Notes: a model not told the origin generated them from the letters alone. Shown: positions 51,704 to 59,775, numbered from the stretch's first letter. The stretch: 64,000 nucleotides of DNA from an uncultured Ruminococcus sp. (GCA_902785365.1 CACZYC010000003.1:47669-111668); one strand, 5' to 3'. A program made the numbers and translations.

Positions 51704-51830
51704 TGTTTTATGTATACAAATACTTCATCTCGTTTGTTGCGGTGTGTTAAAATCTAATAGTTCATCAGCGCTACGGGCTTAAAACAGTCCACAGGACTGT
51801 TTTATTTACGCCCTTTCTAATCTCGCCTTA
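51704..51830 (+). repeat. tRNA-Ser-linked structured repeat, locus B
   Basis: Plus-strand order: TATGTATACAAATAC, core TCATCTCGTTTGTTGCGGTG, GTTCATCAGCGCT, hairpin AAAACAGTCC-ACA-GGACTGTTTT (51781-51803), then TTTCTAATCTCGCC, 12 of 14 bases matching the inverted T-arm of the adjacent tRNA. It matches locus A in order, core (20 of 22 bases over the best block) and hairpin shape, with three stem base pairs changed on both sides. No gene is seen in the ~350 bases between atpH and the tRNA. Confidence 0.75.
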
Positions 51831-51840
51831 ATTATATAAA

Positions 51841-51876
51841 AAAATATAGAGACAGCAAAAGCTATCTCTATATTTT
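51841..51876 (-). terminator. Terminator of tRNA-Ser(CGA)
   Basis: Sixteen-position stem with one mismatch, AAAATATAGAGACAGC/GCTATCTCTATATTTT, loop AAAA; followed on the minus strand by a T7 run. Confidence 0.85.
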
Positions 51877-51877
51877 A

Positions 51878-51967
51878 TGGCGGAGACGGCGAGATTCGAA
51901 CTCGCGGGGGATCGCTCCCTAACTGATTTCGAGTCAGCCCCGTTATGACCACTTCGATACGTCTCCG
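51878..51967 (-). tRNA. tRNA-Ser(CGA)
   Basis: Acceptor CGGAGAC pairs with GTCTCCG, discriminator G, encoded CCA at 51878-51880. Anticodon loop CTCGAAA gives CGA for the UCG codon. Long class II variable arm; T-arm GCGAGTTCGAATCTCGC. Second serine tRNA in the window. Confidence 0.96.
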
Positions 51968-52060
51968 TATTTATTTCAACATTATGATTTTACCTATAAA
52001 ACTTCTTTTTGTCAAGTACAAGTTTTCCGCATAATATGGACTAAGTGAGGCGGTGATTAT

Positions 52061-52492
52061 ATGGCGTATTCTGTCAGAGAACTTTTTGCCAGACTTATAC
52101 AATGTGAAGCGGGCGGTGAAGGGGAAGAAGGTATGAGGGCGGTTGCCTCAGTCATTATGAACAGGGTAAACACTCCGTACGGAGAATTCTCGAGGGTATC
52201 CAAGGGCGGAGATGTCAGGGCTATCATATTGCAAAAAGGACAATTCACATGCACCCGTACCGTCAACAACACTCAGAACATCTATAATATGAACCCAACA
52301 TCAATTCATTATGAAATTGCAGACTGGGCTTTGGCTGGGAACACAGCGTCATCTGTAGGCAATTCCTTATTCTTCTTCAATCCATTTTCAAAGGAATGTC
52401 CCAACTACTTTCCGTCAAAGGTCGGAATAATCTACAACAAGGTAGGCAAACACTGTTTTTACGCGCCGACAGCCGCATACAAAAATACTTAG
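52061..52492 (+). CDS. cwlJ: Spore cortex hydrolase CwlJ-type
   Basis: Cortex-lytic enzyme of the SleB/CwlJ (hydrolase_2) family, deposited in the mother cell and active at germination. The 143 aa have no signal peptide and no peptidoglycan-binding domain, like Bacillus CwlJ and unlike SleB. Family text: LARLIQCEAGGEGEEGMRAVA with the conserved catalytic Glu16, SVIMNRVNTP, and FFFNPFSKECPNYF near the end. A GAGG site precedes the ATG; CATAATAT upstream (52032-52039) is a possible sporulation -10. A GerQ-like gene follows after 22 bases. Confidence 0.88.
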   Translation: MAYSVRELFARLIQCEAGGEGEEGMRAVASVIMNRVNTPYGEFSRVSKGGDVRAIILQKGQFTCTRTVNNTQNIYNMNPTSIHYEIADWALAGNTASSVGNSLFFFNPFSKECPNYFPSKVGIIYNKVGKHCFYAPTAAYKNT

Positions 52493-52514
52493 TGTATAAT
52501 CTGGAGGTAATTTG

Positions 52515-53132
52515 ATGACTGAAAATCAAGAACATAACGAAGTCAATGACTATAACAGCATAGATTTAAACGATTTATATAATCTTAACAGGTGTATAGG
52601 GGGCAGGTGCGTCAGCAATACTGTACCCGCGGCATATCCCGCGCAAACAATCGAGGAGCTTGTAAAAGATACGGGCACAGACTATGAGCGGAGTAAGGCG
52701 CTTTTAACAGCTGTAAACGAAGCCGCCTTTGCAGATTCAAGCCCTATTCAGGGCAACCCCGAGGAAATGTACCAGCCCATAACAAAAACTCAGAGTGAAT
52801 TGTATCCTACTCCCGCTGTTGTTCAGGATGAAATCGAGGAGATAGACAAAGAGAAAAATTCTCAAACAGAATCAGATGGGATTACAGCGGAGGACTTATT
52901 TCTGCCGTATGAAGTGACAAGAGAAAGCCTGCAATACCTCAACGGTTTCATCCGTACGCAGATAGGCAGGCGTGTAACTATCGACTTCCTTTTGGGAAGC
53001 GACACCCTAACATCAAAAACAGGCTATCTTCTCGCGGTTGCTCAGAATTATCTGTTGCTTAATGAGCTCGATACCAACGATGTGACAGCCTGTGACATCT
53101 ATACTATGAAATTTATAAGGTTTTATTATTAA
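52515..53132 (+). CDS. GerQ-like spore coat protein
   Basis: A 205-aa protein; Bacillus GerQ is the coat protein needed to keep CwlJ in the spore. The N-terminal ~125 residues are hydrophilic, Glu/Thr/Asn-rich and probably disordered. The C-terminal ~75 residues (from ESLQYLNGFIRTQIGRRVTI to the end) follow the GerQ domain: a YL-N-I start, G-R-R-V-T-I-strand, TGYLLAVAQNYLLLNE in place of the GRDHIILSD region, then IYTMKFIRFYY. Similarity is modest and I rest the call on this plus its place right after cwlJ. ATG at 52515 after GGAGG. Ends four bases inside the convergent hemW. Confidence 0.6.
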   Translation: MTENQEHNEVNDYNSIDLNDLYNLNRCIGGRCVSNTVPAAYPAQTIEELVKDTGTDYERSKALLTAVNEAAFADSSPIQGNPEEMYQPITKTQSELYPTPAVVQDEIEEIDKEKNSQTESDGITAEDLFLPYEVTRESLQYLNGFIRTQIGRRVTIDFLLGSDTLTSKTGYLLAVAQNYLLLNELDTNDVTACDIYTMKFIRFYY

Positions 53133-54229
53133 ATTAAGTCAGCGAGTATATTGTTAGAAACTAAAAATCCTTTTTCAGTAAAACATATAATGTCTTTATC
53201 ATAGATAATATACCCTAAATCAGAATACTTTTTAATTTTTTCAAAGAAGTCTTTATCAGGCAGAGCGCCGAAGACTTCTTTGTATTTTTTCAAATTAAGC
53301 CCTTTGGTAAGACGCATTTGCAGCATAATATATTCAGATGGAGAACCACCATGCCCGTCTTTTACAATCTCATTATTTTTGAATTTATCTATTGACCGCT
53401 CATAATAGAAACGTTCACCATCCATAAATGAGTGCGCCGCGGGTCCTATTCCGAGGTAATCTTCCATATTCCAGTACTTTAAATTATGCTTACACTCATA
53501 ACCTACTTTGCTGAAATTAGATATTTCATACTGACCAAAACCGTTTTTCGCTAAATAGTCTACGGTAAAAAGATATAAATCCGCTGTTAAATCCTCGTCG
53601 GGGAAATTGTATTTATCACGTTTTTTATAAAAAATTGTGTTCTCTTCAATTTTTAATATATATGTAGAGATATGTTTAACATCCAGCGAAACGCAATAAT
53701 CTATGGAGTTCTTCAGACTGTCAACAGTTTGGCTTGGAATACCCAGCATTAAATCCAAAGAAATATTATCAATTCCGCTGCTTTTAATTCTGTTTACAGC
53801 CGAATCAACATCTTCTAAGCTGTGGATTCTGCCAAGCGTTCTTAACTCATTCTGATTTGCGGACTGAACACCGAGAGACACTCTGTTTATTCCTGCTTGA
53901 TGAGCAGTCATAAAATCAAATTCAAGCGCGGATTTAGGATTGGCTTCCATTGAAATTTCCATTTTAGGAGAGCAGTTAAAACTGTTTTTTATTGTATTAA
54001 GTAAATCAGCTATCTGTTCGGCTTTCAAGACGCTGGGCGTACCGCCGCCGAAATAAATTGAATCAACAGTTTTATCAGTTTTTTCAGACCAATATTTTAT
54101 TTTATCTTTTAATATCTCGACATAATTATCATATTCTTCTTGACTTGCGCGCATACTAAAAAAATCGCAGTACGGGCACTTACTGCGACAAAAGGGAATA
54201 TGCAAATATAAACCGATATTTTCACTCAT
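53129..54229 (-). CDS. hemW: Radical SAM heme chaperone HemW-like
   Basis: Radical SAM protein of the HemN-like family, 366 aa. The cluster motif is HIPFCRSKCPYCDFFS near residue 10; FGGGTPSVLKAEQIADLL, MEANPKSALEF, NRVSLGVQSANQNELRTLGR and HISTYILKIEENT are typical of HemW. It lacks the extra N-terminal residues of true coproporphyrinogen dehydrogenase HemN, so a heme-insertion role is preferred. Its leader carries a hairpin (54260-54281). Confidence 0.9.
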   Translation of the reverse strand: MSENIGLYLHIPFCRSKCPYCDFFSMRASQEEYDNYVEILKDKIKYWSEKTDKTVDSIYFGGGTPSVLKAEQIADLLNTIKNSFNCSPKMEISMEANPKSALEFDFMTAHQAGINRVSLGVQSANQNELRTLGRIHSLEDVDSAVNRIKSSGIDNISLDLMLGIPSQTVDSLKNSIDYCVSLDVKHISTYILKIEENTIFYKKRDKYNFPDEDLTADLYLFTVDYLAKNGFGQYEISNFSKVGYECKHNLKYWNMEDYLGIGPAAHSFMDGERFYYERSIDKFKNNEIVKDGHGGSPSEYIMLQMRLTKGLNLKKYKEVFGALPDKDFFEKIKKYSDLGYIIYDKDIICFTEKGFLVSNNILADLI

Positions 54230-54254
54230 AATAGCGTCAAGTCCTTAAAAATGG

Positions 54255-54286
54255 GGTGAGGCAGAAACTACTGTTTCTGCCCCAAA
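54255..54286 (-). other. Hairpin in the hemW leader
   Basis: GGCAGAAAC (54260-54268) pairs with GTTTCTGCC (54273-54281), loop of four, with a GGGG/CCCC extension across a bulge. On the minus strand ATTTTT follows and then the AAGGA ribosome site of hemW, so it resembles an attenuator. Confidence 0.5.
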
Positions 54287-54400
54287 TTTGGAAGGTATAT
54301 GAAAAAATAGGAAAAATTCTTTTTGTTACAAATATATTACAATAAGTTTACACCTTTGTCAAGCATTTTTTAGTTATTTTTTTATATTTCTTTTAAAATA

Positions 54401-54430
54401 TTGACATATATAAGCCAAAAATAGTAAAAT
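54401..54430 (+). promoter_or_regulatory. Promoter of prfC
   Basis: TTGACA (54401-54406), 18-base spacer, TAAAAT (54425-54430), 35 bases before the ATG. Confidence 0.75.
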
Positions 54431-54464
54431 TAAAAAGATATTTGAAATTTTTACGGAGGAATCT

Positions 54465-56045
54465 ATGAGTAATCTGAGGGAAGAGATAGAAAAACGAAGA
54501 ACTTTCGCGATAATTTCACATCCTGACGCGGGCAAGACTACACTTACGGAAAAACTTTTGCTCTACGGCGGAGCAATTAATCTTGCGGGTTCCGTTAAAG
54601 GCAAACGAACAGCTAAACACGCAGTATCTGACTGGATGGAAATTGAAAAGCAAAGAGGTATTTCCGTTACATCTTCAGTTTTGCAGTTCAAATACAACGG
54701 ATATTGCATCAATATACTTGACACACCCGGACATCAGGACTTCTCCGAGGACACTTACAGAACACTTATGGCTGCTGACTCCGCTGTTATGGTAATTGAC
54801 GCGTCAAAGGGTGTTGAGAACCAGACAAAAAAGCTGTTTAAGGTTTGCGTTATGCGTCATATACCTATTATTACATTCATAAATAAAATGGACCGCGACG
54901 CTCAGAGTCCTTTTGATTTGCTTGATGATATTGAAAACGTATTGGGTATTCATACCTGTCCAATGAACTGGCCCATCGGTTCAGGTAAGGAATTTAAAGG
55001 TGTGTATGACAGGGAGAGCAAATCTGTTTTGGCTTTTAAAGCGAATAACGGTCAAAAGGAAGTTGAGGAAGAGATAATCCCGATAGACGATTCACGCCTT
55101 GATGACCTTTTAGAGGAGAAAAAGCAGGACTTAATCGACGAAGTTGAATTACTCGACGGAGCGGGGGATGAGTTTGACCTTGACGCGGTCAGAAACGGTA
55201 CGCTTACTCCTGTTTTCTTCGGCTCAGCTTTGACCAATTTCGGTGTTGAGCCTTTCCTTGAGCAGTTCTTAAAGCTCACAATGCCTCCCACGCCGCGTGA
55301 AACAGCAGATGGTGTAGTCGATACTGATTCCGACTTTTCCGCTTTTGTATTCAAAATTCAGGCTAATATGAACAAGGCGCACCGCGACCGTATCGCGTTC
55401 ATGAGAATCTGCTCAGGTAAGTTCGAGAAAGATATGGACGTTTATCATATGCAGGGCGAAAAGAAAATGAGACTTTCTCAGCCTCAGCAAATTATGGCTC
55501 AGGAACGCGAGGTAATCGACGAAGCGTACGCAGGCGATATTATCGGAGTATTTGACCCCGGTATCTTTATGATCGGCGACACTGTATGCACCGCAAAACA
55601 TAAGGTTAAATACAAGGGTATTCCTACATTCGCTCCGGAACATTTCGCGCTGGTAAGACAGAAAGACACAATGAAGCGTAAGCAGTTTGTAAAAGGTATT
55701 AACCAGATTGCCCAGGAAGGCGCGATACAGATTTTCCAGGAACTTGACGCGGGTATGGAAGAAGTTATTGTGGGCGTTGTAGGCGTGCTTCAATTTGACG
55801 TTCTCAAATACCGTCTTGAAAATGAATACAATGTTGAAATTATAATGGAAGAATTACCGTTTGAGTACATCAGATGGATACTAAATGAGGATATAGATCC
55901 CAAGGAGCTGGATCTGGCTTCTGATACAAAGCGTATTCAGGACTTGAAAGGCAATCATTTACTGTTGTTTACAAGCTTCTGGAGTATAGATTGGGCGCTT
56001 GACCACAACAAGGAATTGAAACTTCAGGAATTTGGTAACGCGTAA
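54465..56045 (+). CDS. prfC: Peptide chain release factor 3
   Basis: Translational GTPase that recycles RF1/RF2 from the ribosome. 526 aa. The G domain carries SHPDAGKTTLTEKLL, DTPGHQDFSEDT (G3) and FINKMDRD (G4). TYRTLMAADSAVMVIDA-type text and SDWMEIEKQRGISVTSSVLQF match RF3 rather than EF-G; the C-terminal domain ends NHLLLFTSFWSIDWALDHN. GGAGG precedes the ATG. One-base overlap with the next gene. Confidence 0.96.
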   Translation: MSNLREEIEKRRTFAIISHPDAGKTTLTEKLLLYGGAINLAGSVKGKRTAKHAVSDWMEIEKQRGISVTSSVLQFKYNGYCINILDTPGHQDFSEDTYRTLMAADSAVMVIDASKGVENQTKKLFKVCVMRHIPIITFINKMDRDAQSPFDLLDDIENVLGIHTCPMNWPIGSGKEFKGVYDRESKSVLAFKANNGQKEVEEEIIPIDDSRLDDLLEEKKQDLIDEVELLDGAGDEFDLDAVRNGTLTPVFFGSALTNFGVEPFLEQFLKLTMPPTPRETADGVVDTDSDFSAFVFKIQANMNKAHRDRIAFMRICSGKFEKDMDVYHMQGEKKMRLSQPQQIMAQEREVIDEAYAGDIIGVFDPGIFMIGDTVCTAKHKVKYKGIPTFAPEHFALVRQKDTMKRKQFVKGINQIAQEGAIQIFQELDAGMEEVIVGVVGVLQFDVLKYRLENEYNVEIIMEELPFEYIRWILNEDIDPKELDLASDTKRIQDLKGNHLLLFTSFWSIDWALDHNKELKLQEFGNA

Positions 56046-57352
56046 TGTTGTATGACAAGTTAAAGAATTACAATCGTATTCCGTTTCATATGCCCGGACA
56101 CAAGCGCAACATCAAAACACTCGGGATTAAATTACCTTATGGTTTGGATATTACCGAGGTTGAGGGATTCGACAATCTTCACTCACCGAACGGAATCCTT
56201 CTCGAGCTGAATAACAAGATTAACAAGTTGTATAACGCTAAACAATCTTACGCGCTTGTAAACGGCTCAACTGTTGGTATTCTTGCGGCGATCAACTCGA
56301 TTGTCAGTGAGGGAGACACGGTTCTTATGGCGAGAAACTGTCATAAGTCAGTTTATAACGCCGTAGAAATCGCGAAAGCCGAAGTTGAGTATATTATGCC
56401 CGATTATGATGATTTCGGAATATTCAGGGGTATAACAGCAGCGCAGGTAGAAAGCGGTCTGAATGAGAATATAAAGCTTGTAATCATCACTTCACCGACA
56501 TATGAGGGAGTAGAAAGCGAAGTTGACGCAATTTGCAAAACAGCTCATAAGCGAAACATTCCTGTGCTTATTGACGCAGCTCACGGTGCTCATTTATTTG
56601 ACCGTTACCATAACGCTGATGTTGTGATACGCGGTTTGCACAAAACTCTGCCCGCACTTACTCAATGCGCCGCCGCGAATTTATACGGCGATTTGGTTGA
56701 GCACAAGCAATTTGAAATTAAACTCTCGATGTTTGAGACAAGCAGCCCTTCTTATGTTCTTTTAGCTTCTATTGAAAAATGTATAGAGTTCATTGATAGC
56801 AAAAAATTTGACGAATATCATACAAAGCTAAATAATTTTTATAAAATCAATCTGAACAATCTAAAAGTATTGAAATATGACGATATCGGCAAGATAGTCA
56901 TTTTTACAGGGTACACTTCAATCTCCGGTTATGAACTTGCCGATATGCTTCGCGACAATAACATTGAACCCGAAATGGCAGCAACCGACTATGTTATTGC
57001 TCTTTCAAGCGTATGTGACAGCACGGAAAATTTTAACGAGTTAAAAAATGTCCTGACAGAGATTGATAGTACGCTATCCGTAAATGATTATAATCCGAAT
57101 ACAATTAGTCAATTACCTAAGAAAAAAAGCAATTCTTTTGACATTAAAGATATTGAATCCACTAATTTGTTTGATTGCATTGGGAAGATTTCTGCCGAAT
57201 ATATATGGGCATATCCGCCAGGAATTCCGATAATTGTCCCTGGGGAAATTATAAACAAAGAAATAATAGACTACATCAAGAACAATAAACAAACCGATTT
57301 TCAGAGCACATACGGGCAAATACCTCAAAAAATATACTGCAAAAAGGTTTAA
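56045..57352 (+). CDS. Orn/Lys/Arg decarboxylase-like PLP protein
   Basis: PLP fold type I protein of the Orn/Lys/Arg decarboxylase family, YaaO-like group, 435 aa. It starts directly at the major domain: IPFHMPGHKRN, DITEVEGFDNLHSP, LVNGSTVGILAAI, LIDAAHGAHLF, and the PLP lysine in RGLHKTLPALTQ. The long N-terminal wing domain of inducible decarboxylases is missing, and the C-terminal domain is short. Substrate (arginine, lysine or other) cannot be read. Overlaps prfC by one base; in other Clostridia such genes lie near DNA replication genes instead. Confidence 0.85.
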   Translation: MLYDKLKNYNRIPFHMPGHKRNIKTLGIKLPYGLDITEVEGFDNLHSPNGILLELNNKINKLYNAKQSYALVNGSTVGILAAINSIVSEGDTVLMARNCHKSVYNAVEIAKAEVEYIMPDYDDFGIFRGITAAQVESGLNENIKLVIITSPTYEGVESEVDAICKTAHKRNIPVLIDAAHGAHLFDRYHNADVVIRGLHKTLPALTQCAAANLYGDLVEHKQFEIKLSMFETSSPSYVLLASIEKCIEFIDSKKFDEYHTKLNNFYKINLNNLKVLKYDDIGKIVIFTGYTSISGYELADMLRDNNIEPEMAATDYVIALSSVCDSTENFNELKNVLTEIDSTLSVNDYNPNTISQLPKKKSNSFDIKDIESTNLFDCIGKISAEYIWAYPPGIPIIVPGEIINKEIIDYIKNNKQTDFQSTYGQIPQKIYCKKV

Positions 57353-57367
57353 ATGTTGATACATTCA

Positions 57368-57396
57368 TTGACAATGATTTTTAGTTGTGTTAAAAT
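57368..57396 (+). promoter_or_regulatory. Promoter of the SCIFF peptide gene
   Basis: Perfect TTGACA (57368-57373), 17-base spacer, TAAAAT (57391-57396), 29 bases before the ATG, with AGGAGG between. It overlaps no other gene, so the peptide has its own strong promoter. Confidence 0.8.
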
Positions 57397-57425
57397 TTTA
57401 ATATACTGATTAGGAGGTTTTTAGT

Positions 57426-57578
57426 ATGAAAAGAATTCAGACTATTGAAACTCGTGATTTAAAGCAGAGCACACAGAGCGGCGGTTGCGGCGAATGTCAG
57501 ACATCTTGTCAGTCAGCTTGCAAAACATCATGCGGCGTTGCTAACCAGCAGTGCGAAAAGTGCTTGGAAACAGAGTAA
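57426..57578 (+). CDS. scfA: SCIFF ranthipeptide precursor
   Basis: A 50-aa Cys-rich peptide, the near-universal Clostridia peptide called SCIFF (six cysteines in forty-five residues). After a leader-like MKRIQTIETRDLKQS it has CGECQTSCQSACKTSC (cysteines 21, 24, 28, 32, 36), then GVANQQCEKC (43, 46). That is seven cysteines, one more than the name implies; Cys46 is the extra one. The neighbouring maturase is expected to make a Cys-Thr thioether; Thr34 in the KTSC segment is the likely partner. Function is unknown; quorum-sensing or redox control roles have been suggested for relatives. AGGAGG site; own promoter and terminator. Confidence 0.95.
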   Translation: MKRIQTIETRDLKQSTQSGGCGECQTSCQSACKTSCGVANQQCEKCLETE

Positions 57579-57592
57579 TACTTAGGACTATC

Positions 57593-57631
57593 GCCGTTTT
57601 TCGCTGACGCGTTAAACGGCTTTTCCTTTTT
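57593..57631 (+). terminator. Terminator between SCIFF peptide and maturase
   Basis: Seven-base stem GCCGTTT (57593-57599) with AAACGGC (57614-57620), 14-base loop, followed by TTTTCCTTTTT. A weak-loop terminator that could let through a minority of transcripts into the maturase gene. Confidence 0.65.
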
Positions 57632-57642
57632 AGGTGAAGAAT

Positions 57643-59007
57643 ATGATACATCAATTTAAACTAAACGGCTATAACATTGTTCTCGATGTCTTCAGCGGAG
57701 CTGTTCATGCTGTGGATGAAGTTGCCTACGATATTATTTCATTGTATGAAAGCTCATCTCAGGACGAAATAATAAAATCAATCACTGCCAAATATCCCGA
57801 AGTTACTTCAGATGAAGTAATTGAATGTATAGAAGATATTGAAAATCTCAAAGAAAACGGTAAGCTTTTCTCTGAGGATGAGTACGCCGATTTAGCCTTC
57901 GACTTCAAAAAGAAGAATACAGTTATTAAGGCGCTTTGTTTGCATATTGCTCACACCTGTAATCTTAACTGTGAGTATTGCTTTGCAAGTCAGGGTAAAT
58001 ACCACGGCGAAAGAGCTCTGATGAGCTTTGAGGTGGGCAAGAGAGCTATTGATTTTCTTATAGAAAACAGCGGAAAACGTAAGAATCTGGAAGTGGATTT
58101 CTTTGGCGGAGAACCGCTGATGAATTTTGACGTCGTTAAGAAGATTGTTGAATATGCCCGTTCTGTTGAAAAACAGTACAATAAAAATTTCAGGTTTACT
58201 CTTACCACAAACGGCGTTTTGGTCAATGATGACGTAATCGACTTTGCTAATAAAGAATGTCATAATGTTGTTCTAAGTCTTGACGGAAGAAAAGAAGTTC
58301 ACGATAATCTCAGAAAAACAATCAACGGCAGCGGAAGCTATGATTTAATTGTACCAAAGTTCCAGCATTTTGTTGAGCGCAGAGGAAACAAGGGCTATTA
58401 TGTCAGAGGAACATTTACACATAATAATGTGGACTTTACAAACGACATTTTCCATATGGCTGATTTAGGATTTACAGAACTTTCAATGGAACCCGTAGTC
58501 TGTTCTCCCGACGACCCGTACGTTCTTACATATGACGACCTTCCCGTTTTGTATGAGCAGTACGAAATATTGGCGAAAGAAATGCTCAGACGCGAAGAAG
58601 AGGGGAGACCTATCACATTCTATCATTACATGATAGATTTAACAGGAGGTCCCTGTATTTACAAAAGGATTTCGGGATGCGGCTCGGGTACCGAGTACCT
58701 TGCTGTTACTCCCTGGGGCGACTTGTATCCCTGTCATCAGTTTGTCGGCGATGAAAAATACCTGATGGGCGACATATGGAAAGGCGTTAACAACACAGAA
58801 AAGCAGAATGAATTCAAGCTCTGTAACGCTTACGCGCGTCCCGAGTGCAAAGATTGCTGGGCTAAGCTCTATTGCAGCGGCGGATGCGCCGCAAACGCTT
58901 ATCACGCGACAGGCTCAATTACAGGTGTTTATGAATACGGATGTAAGCTGTTCAAAAAGCGTATGGAATGCGCAATTATGATGCAGGTGGCTAAATCTTT
59001 GAAATAA
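57643..59007 (+). CDS. scfB: SCIFF maturase (radical SAM/SPASM thioether-forming enzyme)
   Basis: Radical SAM enzyme that installs the thioether crosslink in SCIFF. 454 aa. Residues ~1-80 form the RiPP recognition domain. The radical SAM motif is CNLNCEYCFASQG; FFGGEPLMNF follows. The C-terminal SPASM/twitch Cys set includes GCGSGTEYLAVTPWGDLYPC, then CKDCWAKLYCSGGCAANAYH. GTG at 57634 is possible but ATG at 57643, five bases after AGGTGA, is better. It lies 64 bases after the peptide gene behind a terminator, implying less enzyme than substrate. Confidence 0.95.
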   Translation: MIHQFKLNGYNIVLDVFSGAVHAVDEVAYDIISLYESSSQDEIIKSITAKYPEVTSDEVIECIEDIENLKENGKLFSEDEYADLAFDFKKKNTVIKALCLHIAHTCNLNCEYCFASQGKYHGERALMSFEVGKRAIDFLIENSGKRKNLEVDFFGGEPLMNFDVVKKIVEYARSVEKQYNKNFRFTLTTNGVLVNDDVIDFANKECHNVVLSLDGRKEVHDNLRKTINGSGSYDLIVPKFQHFVERRGNKGYYVRGTFTHNNVDFTNDIFHMADLGFTELSMEPVVCSPDDPYVLTYDDLPVLYEQYEILAKEMLRREEEGRPITFYHYMIDLTGGPCIYKRISGCGSGTEYLAVTPWGDLYPCHQFVGDEKYLMGDIWKGVNNTEKQNEFKLCNAYARPECKDCWAKLYCSGGCAANAYHATGSITGVYEYGCKLFKKRMECAIMMQVAKSLK

Positions 59008-59079
59008 CTTTATTGGACTTGCAAAAACAGGATATTACTCTCATAAGATTATTATGATAAATAATTGGAGTGGATTATC

Positions 59080-59775
59080 TTGTTAAGTTTACTTGGATTT
59101 TTAGGACAATATATTTGTTTTTTGGTTCTTCATGTTTGCGGTAACGGCTCGTTTCCGAAACCTCTTTCGTCAAAAGAAGAACGGGAATGTTTAATCAGAT
59201 CAAATGAAGGAGATATTGAAGCCAGAAACAAACTGGTCGAACACAACCTCAGACTTGTTGCTCACATAATCAAGAAGTACTATTCCTCACAAAACGAGCA
59301 AGACGACCTTGTATCAATCGGTACAATCGGTTTAATTAAGGCAATTAACACGTTTGATATAAACAAAAATATCAAACTGTCCAGTTACGCGTCAAGATGC
59401 ATTGAAAATGAGATATTGATGCACTTTCGCAACCTGAAGAAAACCTCTCAGGATATTTCGCTCAATGAAGCTATTGATATGGACAAAGACGGTAACTCCC
59501 TGAGCTTATTTGATGTTTTGTCTGTTGACGATGATATATTAGATAACATAAACAGAAAACTTAACCTAAAGAAAATTTATGAGTATATTGATTCAGAGCT
59601 TGATCCCCGTGAAAAGCAGGTTATTATACTGAGATACGGACTAAGCGGAGAAAAGCCGATTACTCAGCGTGAAGTTGCCGAAATACTTGGCGTCAGTCGT
59701 TCATATATCAGCCGAATAGAAACAAAAGCTCTTAAAACCTTACGAAGAAAATACGAAAGAAGCAGTAATCTATAA
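59080..59775 (+). CDS. sigK: Sporulation sigma factor pro-SigK
   Basis: Late mother-cell sigma factor. 231 aa, colinear with full-length Bacillus pro-SigK. Residues 1-~22 (LLSLLGFLGQYICFLVLHV) are the hydrophobic pro-sequence removed by SpoIVFB; FPKPLSSKEE marks the start of the mature part. Region 2 has EHNLRLVAHIIKKYY, DLVSIGTIGLIKAI and SSYASRCIENEILMHFR; region 4 has REKQVIILRYGL and REVAEILGVSRSYISRIE. The start is TTG at 59080, seven bases after GGAGTGG. The gene is whole, with no skin-type insertion. A CATAAGAT at 59034 could be a SigE -10. It directly abuts the next gene. Confidence 0.95.
   Translation: MLSLLGFLGQYICFLVLHVCGNGSFPKPLSSKEERECLIRSNEGDIEARNKLVEHNLRLVAHIIKKYYSSQNEQDDLVSIGTIGLIKAINTFDINKNIKLSSYASRCIENEILMHFRNLKKTSQDISLNEAIDMDKDGNSLSLFDVLSVDDDILDNINRKLNLKKIYEYIDSELDPREKQVIILRYGLSGEKPITQREVAEILGVSRSYISRIETKALKTLRRKYERSSNL

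Noticed and set aside
59080..59775. Skin-type element interrupting sigK
   Set aside because: The SigK frame is continuous from pro-sequence to region 4.
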